Source: Lingula anatina (lineage: Eukaryota > Brachiopoda > Lingulata > Lingulida > Lingulidae). Taken from it: a DNA stretch of 64,000 nt. This document shows, piece by piece, positions 38,901 through 52,143 of this stretch. A program made the translations under genes and the position numbers. Where the stretch lies: assembly GCF_001039355.2 (NCBI RefSeq), contig NW_019776091.1, positions 105,456 through 169,455 of the forward strand, in the 5' to 3' direction. Position 1 is the first letter of the stretch. The number at the start of each line of letters is the position of its first letter. The notes below the pieces were generated by a model, which was not told the DNA's origin, did not search any database, and saw only the letters and a list, made by a program, of their open reading frames with translations.

Positions 38901-39871
38901 GGAACAGTTAATAAACTGATAATATTTAATGTTCTGCAATTCTCGCTGAGCATTCTTACTTACAGAAATTTCAATTATTCACGAAGGATATCATCTTTAT
39001 CTTTAAGCTTTTTTTATTTTTGCTTCTCTAGTCATCGCCTTTTCCTTTCCTTTTTTTTCATTTTTCTTTCCATAATGACATAGATAATATACTTTGAGAC
39101 ATAAAGCAAAATTAATAGAAGTGTAAATATATTTTATCGTTCATCACTGTTTATTTTTGGTTGGCGTGGTTTGTACATGTTCATCTTCTGTTCAGTGCGC
39201 TTTTCAACAGGCGATATCAAAATGTTGATTTTTCTCTCGTGATATATATGTATATTTGCTTTTTTTGATAAACAGAATTTTAATCTATTCAGTTTATTCT
39301 CTTCAGATCCTTCAGCTGTCATATCCTTCTACCTTAACTCTCTAATCCTGAATAGAGGGTCACTGGGTGCAAACAATCCCATGAAGCACCAAGACTCGCA
39401 TCATTTCACGTTGCAAATTTTACAATTCTTATTAGCACTAATTAACGCCCCGAAGAAAACAATCAGCGCACCTGAATATTTTTTTCTCTTTCTTAATTAT
39501 TTCAGGTGATGCCAGTCATCAACGCGGAAGCAGAGCCGGGGTCGTGCGCCGGATGTGGCGGAAGGATCGTGGACAGATATTACCTGTTGGTGGCAGATAG
39601 ACAGTGGCACGTGCATTGTTTAACGTGCAGCGACTGTCAACTTCGGCTGGACTCGGAGCTGACCTGCTTCGCTAAAGACGGCAGTATTTATTGCAAAGAG
39701 GACTATTACAGGTAGCGCTGATTACGAGAAAACAACAAGAAATTAAATAGATACTTCTTGGGCATATGCTCTGCCTACCATTTTCCTGACTTTTCCTCTT
39801 TCTCTCACCTCCATCATAATAATGGATAAGATTTTAGGTTATTTTAGTTTGATAAAATATATTAAACTGCT

Positions 39872-39918
<47 letters not shown>

Positions 39919-40926
39919 TTTTTCTCCTTGCATGACAGTTTACCTATTTATTTATTCATTTATTTTTTTAATTATTACCATAACTTTATGCTTACTTTAT
40001 CTTTTTATCTAGTTGTTTGTCCAAATTTTTCAGTTTAACTACAAACTGGTATCAAAAAGTGTTCCAAGTAGACCACACAAATTTTGGTATAAAAATCATA
40101 CCGCTTGTTGTACTACCGCGGCACACAGGATTTAAGCGCCTCTCAGAAATCTTTTGAAGTCAACATTTTGTCAAGTGTCCATTACGCGTAATTTCCTAAA
40201 CTATTGGTTATCTTTGATCTCTCACTTAGGATAAATGCTCAGCTATTCCTCCACATACCAAGTCGTTCTCTTTAAAAAATTCACTTTACGATCTGTTGTG
40301 GTCTCTGCTACAATTCATAAGTCAGGTGGAACACAACTCGATGAGGAAAACGGATACTTGAAATCCTCTCCGAAGCGCTCCACCGTTTTCTAAAAAAATA
40401 TTTGCTATTTCTGAACACCCAGGTGTGTGAAGTTTGCGAATCCTTTCAGAAATCAATCTATCACTTTCAAGGAGTTGTTGAGAGCTTTATGCACACTAAA
40501 GTAGCTGTAGTTTACTTGTGTGACGTACGACGTCCATTTAAGTTTTCTCGATTTGCAGAGTTTTCTAAACATTGCGAAACAACCGTCAATCTTTGTACTG
40601 CACCACATGGAGATGTTACGACTACCAGAAAGCAAGTGTCTTTTTTTATATGGAATCCTAAAACTTTGAGCTTCTGTATTAGAATCATGGAATCTTAACG
40701 AAAGTGTGCGATAGCCCTATTGTATAAAATGCAAGAAACCCAAATAATTTAATTTTATAAAAAAAAATCAAGCCGTGGTATTATCGATGTTAATTTCGAA
40801 GATATACACAAGATCATTTTTGCAGTTTAATGACTTGCACGATTACGCATTTCAACCGTCAGTTTCTTAATCCTCAAGTTAGGTACACCCCCCCCACACA
40901 CACACACACGCCCACCTTATCCCCCA

Positions 40927-40984
<58 letters not shown>

Positions 40985-41024
40985 CNNNNNNNNNNNNNNN
41001 NNNNNNNNCCACCTTATCCCCCAC

Positions 41025-41060
<36 letters not shown>

Positions 41061-41102
41061 CACACACACACGCACACACACACACGCCCACCTTATCCCC
41101 CA

Positions 41103-41141
<39 letters not shown>

Positions 41142-41165
41142 CACACACGCCCACCTTATCCCCCA

Positions 41166-41208
<43 letters not shown>

Positions 41209-44200
41209 CTAAGAAAGCAGTTCTATGACTTTCCGTTCTATGATTCGTACCGCCAACTCCGAATTATCGTAGCATTCTGTCCACTCCAGTGCTCATGTCA
41301 CCACGCCCATACTCCCTGTAAACCAGGTCTCACCTCCACCCCCACCCCCCCCCACCCCCACCCACCCACACTCCCCGGCTCCTTATCGTTCAGAAACGTG
41401 TTGAAATTTACTGCAAGTTGTTCTCCTTTTCAGTTGATACATTCGCCACTGGTCCTGTTTAAAAAAATTCTGAAGGACTAAACGTGCAGTGAAATGCTAA
41501 CATGATGTTGCATTTGCTCAGATTAAAGCCTGAAATTGGTGGTTGATAAATGCAAATTGTTGTGTTTTCTACCACAGAAATGCGAAGGTTATAGTAGCCA
41601 GTGGTGTGTGTTTGGATAGCTTTTACTACTACCCCGACACCCTGGTTTTATCAGCGAAAGGCATACATTTTTCATGAGATCTTATCGTGTATTCACATTT
41701 GATATTCTGACTGTCGAAACATTTTCATTTTTCTCTCAGTTAGGTCTGCTCTGTTATGACATAACTTCGTTACTAATGGTGACAGTTTCCAATGTAAACT
41801 TGTTTCACGTGACGGTTTCTCTTTTATGCTATTCTTATACGTAGTGTAACGACGCGTTCCTAAACACCAACATTATTCCCCCTCTATAAACAATATAAGG
41901 ATAAACAAATCGTTCTCTTCCGTGGAATTTCACTGGATCATGTTGACAAGGAGGAAAGAAACCAATTCTTCTCTCCTCAACGCTACGCCGGTAAGGAAAA
42001 AGCATACATGCACTTATAAGGCAAGAACTCGCCCTCACATCTAATGACATAGTCGAAATAAATTTTTTCGTAAGCCGATACAAATAAAGATGATTGAAAT
42101 AGATTTCAAACTGTTGAGACCACAGAGTATTTGATATGAAAACTTGAATGATACCCTGAAAGACTTTTCTTACAAGAATACAGGTGCAGGCAGGACGTTT
42201 ATTTTTCTACGCGGTATCGAAAATAGTATGACAATGGCTGTTTTACCGGCAATTTCGCAATGTTTTCTGATAATAATTGAATGTGGTATGAAAATAGAAG
42301 GTCAGCTTTGTCGGAGCCGGGATTAATGCATTTAGGAAAATAAACGCTCTATTTTTCTGCTTGATTCGAGCCGTGTAAAATTTGGTTACTCTTCTTCTTT
42401 GTTTGTTTTCTTAAGTATAACTCATTTTCTGGTCACTTACGCCGCACAGTTTACTGGAAGAGAGGTCAGGACGATAGCAAACACGGCATTTAATGTGAAA
42501 CTTTTGTCGCATTTTCTGACAACAAAATCGCGAGGAATTTTCCGCTCCAGCGTGCTACACTTTATGCACTTACAAAAGAAACTATTAGATGAATATTATG
42601 GGATATTTAGTATATTTAAAGAGAGAAATTATGGTTGAATATAGTATCCACTAAAGGGTTGTATTTGCATTCCATCAGTGCAGTGCAAGGAAGCGCCTTT
42701 TTGTAGACTGCGGGGCATTCAGTCGTGAGGTTGCCGGACTTGGTTGAATCCATACATTGAGTGGCTCTTTCTTTAAGTTAATCAAAATCATTGATTTCAT
42801 TTTAGCGCATCGAAAAAGAGCCATTGATTGCGATTTGGAAGAATAATAGTGGTTGTAGGGGCGCATCATAAGTATTCGCAGTCAAAATACGCCAAAAGCG
42901 CGACGAAATTAATTATTAATGAACTCCCTCTTTCAACTGGGACTCCGTTTGACACCTCAGTGAATTTAGATACAATGCTGCCAGAAATCTTGTTTCCCGC
43001 CAAAACAACGAATACTTGGTTCTGACCTCTTGAACCGCGTATTGTACACAGTAAGAGAACGTAACGCGTCCATTCGATCCCAGCGGTGAACAAATCTAAC
43101 AGTTACATTAAGAATTAAATCGATGGTGCCCGTATTAACGATGAGCTGAATTACATTATATATAATGGAAAGGTTAGAATATTGGTGACTGAATGTTCTT
43201 TGAAAGCCATGTCATTCCTGTCACGATGACCTGCCTTTGTAACTTTCGTGTTCGTAACTTTTTTCTCATTTTATTTTGAGAGACGAGAAAAAATATCTTC
43301 TCACGTGAACCAAGACGCCGCTCTCCGTTTTGTTAGCTTCAAGCGGTTTACCCAGTAAAAAGATGGGGCGAAGCCGTCGTGGTGTTATTACATCGCTGTT
43401 ACAAACCGGATTAAGCGAAGCTGGAATCCTCTTTGTGCGAGTATTGAAAAACATTTGTAAGAATTTTCCACGCCAAGAAACAGGATTGTGGGAACAGTCC
43501 TCTCGTCTCGGCAAGACATCGAGACCTCAAAATGTTGTCACGGAACCTCGAACAATTCAAGAAAAGGGGGGCTTATTTTAGTCCATGTGTGTTGTTTTGA
43601 CACCTTTTCTCCATGTGGGGGTGCGGGTTCTTAAATAATTGTATATATACATGTACATATATTGATAACTTAATTATCACACTTCTCAAACAAGAGAAAT
43701 CAGTAAGTGTTATCAAATTAAATGATATGACGTAAATTATTAAAGGAACGCTGGATAATGTCAGTTAGGCAAGCCCCGTAAAAGTTTATTAATCGATCTG
43801 TCATCTATCTCCTATATTTTACTTTGCCAACACGTAAATTCGGCGAAGGTGCATTTTCTTTCCCAGGTACAACAAAAAACGGCTGTGTTGTTGTTTATAA
43901 TTTGACTTTTTTTNTGGGGCGAAGCCGTCGTGGTGTTATTACATCGCTGTTACAAACCGGATTAAGCGAAGCTGGAATCCTCTTTGTGCGAGTATTGAAA
44001 AACATTTGTAAGAATTTTCCACGCCAAGAAACAGGATTGTGGGAACAGTCCTCTCGTCTCGGCAAGACATCGAGACCTCAAAATGTTGTCACGGAACCTC
44101 GAACAATTCAAGAAAAGGGGGGCTTATTTTAGTCCTTGTGTGTTGTTTTGACACCTTTTCTGCAAGTGGGGGTGCGGGTTCTTAAATAATTGTATATATA

Positions 44201-44565
44201 CATGTACATATATTGATAACTTAATTACACTTCTCAAACAAGAGAAATCAGTAATGTAAGTGTTATCAAATTAAATGATATGACGTAAATTATTAAAGGA
44301 ACGCTGGATAATGTCAGTTAGGCAAGCCCCGTAAAAGTTTATTAATCGATCTGTCATCTATCTCCTATACTTTTTCTATTCTCTGAATTTTTTTTTTTTT
44401 TTTTGTTAAGTATATCATTTATTTTGAAATTATTTCATATCTCAGAGCAAAACTTTGTGAGTTTTGGACATTTACAAATATTTTTTGTTTATTCTTTTAT
44501 TTCACTTTTTCATTTATGGATTTTTATATTTTTGGTTCTCCCTATTTATTCCTTTCTTTCTTTTT

Positions 44566-44610
<45 letters not shown>

Positions 44611-47600
44611 ATCCATCCATTCATTCATTGATTTACTGTCTTATTTTGCAGACGATTTGGAATAAAGCGCTGTGCAAGATGCCATCTTGTAATATCACCG
44701 AACGAACTCGTAATGCGAGCAAGAGACTTGGTCTACCACCTCACATGTTTCACGTGTGTGACTTGTAACAGGGGGTTAACCCCCGGGGATCAGTTCGGAA
44801 TGAAAGATACTATGATATACTGTCGGACACATTATGAGCTGATGCTACAGGGGGACTATTTGCCGGCTCTCTCCCCCACCATGCCGGGTCTGACGGCCCA
44901 GTTACCCTATTACAACGGGGTTGGAGCGACACAAAAAGGAAGGCCCAGGAAGCGAAAAAGTCCAGCGCCTGATCCGGACTCGTGCCCGTCTTTGGGTAAG
45001 TGGCCGTGTTTTGTTTGTTTGTTTGTTTGCTATTTACTTTTTTATCTGCGTCGTGTGTGTGTGTGTGTCGTGTGTGGAATAAGGTATCGTTCACTGTCGC
45101 TGGTTTATGGAGTTATGGTGTTTTTTCCTGTTTGTTTTGTCATCCACTCTTGTGTCCAAGTGTCCTTAAGTGGAAGTTTTCCGCTGATTTAATAACATAC
45201 ACGGGTATATCTCATGCTATATTTTTTATTCTAACGTGTCTAACGTGTATCTTGACACTCAAAATGCAAGAACGAGCGGCGTTAAATTATAAGATGATCT
45301 GCTTCATATCGCAATATTATACTACTGTTTGAAGCGATGAAAATAAACAAAAATATTTTATCAAATTAGGAGGTAGTTGCACCTGAAGAAAAAATGATAT
45401 ACGAATGCGAATTACTTTCGCCCGGCTGGAGGGATTGCCACAGGGCAACACGAGAAGGGGGGAAATACATGCATGTTACCTTCAATACGCGACAGTAAAC
45501 TCAAGGATTAATGTCATTTCCCATGTTGAATACTCAGATATCCGCTGTGAGACTGTCTTTTAACCGAACCGTTTTATTGGAAAAGCTCCCCTTAATCATT
45601 AATAACGGTTAAGAGGGCCTGCCTTAGGATGTGCAATTTCTGTCCTTTCAAATCCATATACTTCCCTGATTGTAAGTTAAGCGTAGATCCGGAACGTGGA
45701 TAGTTGACAGATAATATGTTGTGAGATTTAAGAAGGAAGCTGGAGCTGGAACAACGTAATAATTTCATTTAGGAGTTAGCGGACATGCGACAAGCGAATA
45801 ACGCGATTTGACGTGTGATTACAATGGCTGCCGGCGTGGAAAGAAGGAGACGAAATCTAGCCGGTGATGAGTCGGAAGACAGGGGGAACTGCCGAGTTAT
45901 CTGATGAATAAGATCGTTTAGTGTAGAAAATAAACCACGAAGACGGTTGTCTTAATAACGTTGTAAAACGAGAAAAAAGTTTTTGAGAAATGAGAAGAGA
46001 CGTTCCCTTTGTGAAAAGGCGGGTGCGGTAGATTGATATAGCATGGCATTTGTGTGAGTGATTCATGTAAAGATCTCTTGAAATTATCATTATTTTAAAA
46101 GCAATCGACATTGCAGAATTGTGTACTGAAGAGAGAGAGAAAGAGAGAGAGAGGTGATCAAACAGACGTGTTTGTTTGTTTGTCAATAAACTTACATAAT
46201 AAAAGGTGGGAGGGGTGAAAATAATGGCTGACTGACGACAACACCAGATTTCTCTACAAGTTAAAGAGGTAATTTTCTCAACCATGTACCTCCCCCTAAT
46301 CTTACCAGTTTAGAAACTGTTTTGCAGAAAGAATTTACAAATAGAAACGCACAATTGTAATTGAGAAAAAAAGAAGAAAAAACATGAGAATAGAGACTTT
46401 TTTTACTATAACTGCATTCGACCGGTGTCAGATAGAATGATCTCGACCACAAACTTTATTAGGCCATCAAATAGTTTTGAATACTTGAGACAAAACCTTG
46501 AGACAATCCCCCTCGCCTAATATAGCCTGATTGACAGGTGTAAGTTAATACGGCCTTAAGCCGGTTAGTTGGCTGACCGGATTAAGAGATGAAATACCCT
46601 TCTATAGTCGTGTAAGTTTTATGTCTTGACGTTTTTAGTTTTATGTAGCCCCGGCGGCGATGAGCAGAAAGCATTGCCTCCTCTTGGGTTCGTCTTGAAA
46701 TAGCAACTTCGCGGTGTAAAGGGCTTCTCCTTAGGTCGGCCGTTTCCGGCAATATTATCTCTTTTCTCACAGTTTGAAAAGTTTATAAATCCGTAGGGCT
46801 CCACCCGAGGAGCATTTTACAAACTACAATTTGATCTCAACACCGGGTTGCGCTTCCTCTTCGTCGCGTATTGGTATTTTAACACGTAAGCTACATTTAG
46901 CTGAAAGCTCAAACTCACTGAGGGGGAAAAAACAAGAGGAGGGGGGGGAGTGTGTGCTTGAAACGATTGTTTTAAAATCTTTTTTTTTCTGTGAGCGGGA
47001 CGGTTTTGTCGTCTGAATGAATGCTATTTGTAAGCTAAGCTGTTTCTTTGACTAAGGCCTGTACTTGTCTAACTAAACATTTAATCAAGAGACGAACTAC
47101 AGTTACTTCCTTCAAACAACAATTTTCACCTTGGAAGCATGACTTTTACGCAAAACATTGGTACAAATAGAAAGTGTGGGCTACGGTCGTCGTGTGTTAT
47201 TTGAAAAATAACTACCCGTGGTTTGACCTCTAGAATATAAAAAAGAAAGAAAAAAAAGAAAAAAGAAAAAAACAAAGCTGGGGCAGCATACACATCTTGG
47301 CTCCTAACCATGTGCTGCTCAAATCGAGTTTAAAGAATAAACTCAAAGTACCGTTTTTTTCTGATGTAGGTAAAACACGATTTGTGTTTCATTAACATAT
47401 AATCTGAGAAAACTTTTTTAGACATTCAAACACCTATCGGCTGTAAAAGAGGGGAAAGCTATGACAATATGCATCATTTGGATCGAAGGGAAATTTAAGA
47501 ATTCGTCCGGGAATGTGTTTTCATACAAACATATGCGATAGAAAAAAAGACTAAGGTTGACTCTGAACAAAAATAAAGATCGAGAAGTTATTAATAAACT

Positions 47601-48106
47601 TTCCAAACACCCTACATTTCCTCTAGGAACCCCAATGGCGCACAAATGAAGATACAATAGATAGTAACACAATATACGCAGAGAAAAATAATACTAAAAA
47701 ATCCAATTATCTATCGATAGGGCTATGTCGAAAACACGTCCATTACATTGGTTCCGAGATAAGTGAAAGTGTGTAAATGGATGGGTGTAAGTTCTATTGG
47801 CAAGAAATTGCTTCATAATCGACTGCTAAATGGTGATTGCCACTGCTACTCGATTCAAGGAACAAAATCAATTTTGGTAAGCGAATTCTGATTATCATTC
47901 CACAAGGTTCCATAGTTCCTCTGCTTTTAAACTTTCCAGACTTCTACTACTTCTATTTTTTCACCCTCCACCAACGGTTCGGTTACTTTATATTTGGAAA
48001 GCGTCGGAACTGATTTAAGTTGACGACTCTGACGCAACGATGCGGCAACAGAGAAAATAATGGAAAAGGTTTTGTGAAAATGGTTATACAGAGCTCTGTA
48101 TATTCG

Positions 48107-48159
<53 letters not shown>

Positions 48160-51100
48160 AGGGTAGTTAAAGGTATTTTTTTTACGTTCTTTTCGTATTT
48201 CGTCTCTGCGTATGTGGCATTATCTAGAATACGAAGTGACGGCCAGGGGAAAACAACAACCGATAGAAATTTCGATAACGCTCTGTGACGGAGGAATATT
48301 ATGTTATTTAAATCGCCTATCATATATTTAAAAATCAATAAGTTACTGGTAAAAAAAAACGTTTTATTGAACTATTTGATATCTCAACTGTTGAACCACC
48401 ATTTTTTCTCAAATTAAGGTCAATAAATTTGTGTCACATAGACATAAATCATTCAACAAATTTGATGACAAATGGAGATAAAAAAAATTCAGATTAAAAA
48501 GAACTATTTAACCAACATTAAGACTAAGGACTGAAAACCTCTTCCAAACGTCTCGTTTTCCAAAGCCTGACAAAGAATGTATTTGGCAGTAACTTGACTC
48601 TACCTTACTGGAAACCCACTGATAGCTCGGCCTGCGCTTTTACCCCGACATTTTTTCAAGACACGGGGACCCAAATCCGTCAACAAGGGAGCTCAATAGC
48701 TCTTACATCTTCCATAAATCCGTCATTGGTAATAAGAAGAAGCATTTATCATGCTGAAACCGTGACAGCCATCATTGAGGGCTGGGGTCGTGCAAGGTTC
48801 CAAGAGGTCCCTCGAAGCATGCGTTTGAAACGTCAAACAAAAAGTCAAACCTTCATACATTTTGATGTCATATTTAACTGGCTTGGACAAGGAAATATTT
48901 GTCTCCTTTTTATATCAATGTTTGGTCGACCCAGTCCAGATGTTTAGTACTTCTGGTGTTGCATAAATATATCTGTTTGCGTCGGCTGAGGATTTTTTTT
49001 ATAAAATTATTTTTTATTACAGATTTTGCCAGTTAGCAGCTGGTAGAACTAAGCTAACTTTCCAATGAGATATTTGTAATCGTTTACCTGTTAAAAGATT
49101 GATTTATAGCATTGAATATTGTAATGAATTTGATGAAAATCGATTATCTGCGCTCCCTCGGGTTATGTCGGTTTAAGTTTTAACTCTGTCTCAAACTTTC
49201 AAGTGACTCGATCGCACTTCTCAAACCAAAACAGTTCTGTGAACCTGTTATATGAAGTGAACGTCATTTTTAACCGTTTCATCTTCATTTCAAAGGTACG
49301 ACTGTACTCTTTTGAAACAAGTTTTACTTCTTTATTGATGCAAGTAGTATTATTGAAGTACTTCACAGGCTTGTTAAAAACATGCCCTTTTCGGTGTTAA
49401 GAATTAATTAAATATAGATAGGTCGCTTACTGGCAAATTTGTCTATTTCGACATTTTTTTTAAGGTCTACGCGTTTATTGTCTGTAAGCTGTGCTTGCAA
49501 TTGAACTGTGATGAATATTTGATTCGTTAGCATTCCAAACAGCAAAGATTTCATTCCCTCCACTTCAAACCTTTTATACTCTTGAAACAAAAACTGAACA
49601 GTTGTTAACAATGGCTCTCGCCGCGGTGATTCTTTACACGCACCGGCCTACGCTGGAGAGTCGTGGATCTGAAAAAGATATCACTTCTAGAATATCGAAG
49701 TCAGTTAACAATTGAGATTATCTCTCTCTTTCTCTTTATCTCAGTGCAAAATTCGCAGAATTGCTTGGAGCTTAGTGGACTTCAAACTCCTCGTCGATGT
49801 GTACATTCCGCGTCGGGTTTTGTACACTTGATATCGTAATCGATAGAAGACAGTCAAAACCATTGATCTTAGGTAAGAGAGGTTAGATGTCACTCTAAGT
49901 TAACTCCTTAATTATTCATAACTATTATTAACATTGATCACCTCTTTGAATACGAGTCAATAGCCCGGGCTATTACTCGATATTTAAGCTGAAATACTGC
50001 GTGACGGGTTATTGTTCTCTCTATTCTATCCTAAACAGCTTTAACACTAAAAGGGAAAAGTTGTCTCTTGCGCTTTAAAGGTTTTTGATACGGGGGTATT
50101 TTCTCAAGTAGTCGGTGCTCGACAAAGGACAGAAGGTTTTATAGATTATCTTTCTCTTACAAGGTGGGGCACGGGAGAGCATAGGAACTGGGAATCTGAA
50201 TTTTCAGCTGTTCAAAAAAAAAAAAAAAAAAAAAAAAAGGTATTGAAAAATTTTGAATGCACGAAGACTGTTGTCCCCAGAACCGATGTTATATAATCAA
50301 AGTTAAATAAGGCAAATACTCAATGGCGTTCACATTCTGCTGTCCTATTTCTTGACAATAAAAACATTTATGAAATCACAACCTTGACATCTTCCATTCA
50401 AGGAAGGAAACGATTGCACAAACGTGGTGCGGAGGTCCTGGTTATTCATTTCCAAAAATTAAATTCTCATGTTTATTGACGAAATAAATCTGGTTTTACG
50501 TACGGTACAGCTCAGTCGTGACCGTTCTTTGGTCCTGAAGTTTTGACGTGTTTGGATATCAAGCCGCTTCTGCTTCTGCTTAATCCAAAATCCATGGCGG
50601 ATCAGCGTTTCCATGGCAACGTCGTTGAAATCTGCTTTTTTTTCTGTTTGGGAACGGCTCATGTTGAAATCTGTTGGAGAAATAATCTTTTTATTATCTT
50701 GTTAGGCACGAGATGTTGGTGCCGGAAAACACGCGATAGATATCCAAGCTTGGGTTCACCGTACTCAAACATACAAGGTGACATCAAATTTAGCTCGAAA
50801 TAATTAAGGTGCATTTAATTTAATTGGATTGTGCAAAAATATTGAAGTATATTTAAATATGTAAGAATGCTTAGTGTTGGCGTCTTCTTTAAATTTTAAT
50901 GTTTTTGTTTTCTTTTGTACAACAAACAAGTCTGCTTGTACCCCGTATTTTAATTTGGTTTAATTTGGTTATAATGATCGAAACAAACGCAAAACCTTTG
51001 AATAAAGCCTATTAATAAATTTATATGAAACAACGGTTTTTAATATTTCGTGTCTCTAGTAGCACTTTCTCGCCTGCAAATCACGACATGTGACAATAAG

Positions 51101-52104
51101 CAAATGTTGGTGTCGACACATAAAATACCTGCTGTTGTTTACTTATGGTTTTAACATAGCTCAAACAACAAAACTAGATCTGCATATGGTGTTATTGATT
51201 CGACAACGTTGGGTTACGCCAGGTTGGGGTCTCCCAAGAGTTTTCAGTGTTGTGCTCCCCCACCTCCACCTCTGTAACCTGTGACCAGCAAGTGTTGTCT
51301 CTGACATGGAGGGGAGGGCTGTTTCACCAAATTACTTGTGTCCCAAAATTGATCTAAACTTTAAGCCAAGGTAAAGCAGTCTCAGTGAAAATGAGATATT
51401 GTGGTGTTTTTATAACAAAAAAATCCATGGCTGATGTTTCAACAAAATATTTTTTTTTACATGTGTTTCAGTGCAAAACTTAGAATTAATCGTGATCAGA
51501 AGCCAAAATTGTTTTTTGAGTTCATATCAGTTTTTGGGGCCAGAATTGTCCCGTGGAACCTGTAGGTAATACCTGTCCCTGTGGTGGAAAGTGAGCATTT
51601 GGTGGTGGGGGTGGTTGGTGGGGGGTGGGGGGGGGGGTGGAAGGAGTACCATCTCTGAAAATTGGGGTACTCAATTCTTTATCTTACAATAGGAGTTTTT
51701 AAAAGTGTTTGTTTGGGAAATAGTCCCAACCTAGAAGTATCCCAATCCCCTTCTGATTGTGGAATGAAAACAAGCCAACTTTTGTCAGGTAAACCTGGCC
51801 ATATTTACCGGAAATATTTGCATGGGAAATATATCAATACTCCTGGAGTGAATAGTAAAGATTGCTCCCTGCTACTTGAGAGGGGGAGAAACTACAGAGG
51901 GCTTTGAGAGGCCTGCACCTATCTAAACAAAATGATCCTGAAGCGATGGCTGATACAGAAGGTGGGAGAGAGGATCCCTGCTGCAGGTGTTCAGGTTCTC
52001 TTCATGTCGCGACACCACACGACTTTTTATCTTTTGGTCAAACACAATCAGCGATCGAACGGGCCCCTCTTAAGACCATGACACGTGGTGGATAATAATG
52101 ATAA

Positions 52105-52143
<39 letters not shown>

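Larger units (their letters stand above)
39712..44651 (+). other. Lhx2/9 intron 2 (~4.9 kb)
   Basis: It runs from GTAGCG to TTTGCAG. It holds a (TTTA)n array, a large CA-rich compound array with a 23-N gap, a C-rich stretch (41336-41377), a 453-bp duplication around a single N, and a (CTTT)n array about 40 bp before the exon 3 acceptor region. No coding exon is recognised. Confidence 0.9.

Noticed and set aside
40830-41228. Thr-His and Cys-Val repeat peptides
   Set aside because: Translations of the CA/GT dinucleotide array, including Ns.
45857-46285. 142-codon minus-strand frame in intron 3
   Set aside because: Composition is typical of chance translation of AT-rich DNA, with a Ser-Leu run from an AG repeat; no family is recognised.
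48594-48947. 117-codon plus-strand frame in intron 3
   Set aside because: No recognisable domain, no exon-type boundaries and no initiation context of note.
51180-52100. Segment that looked like an inserted mobile element because of its different texture
   Set aside because: I could not find terminal inverted repeats, a target-site duplication or any transposase or reverse transcriptase similarity.
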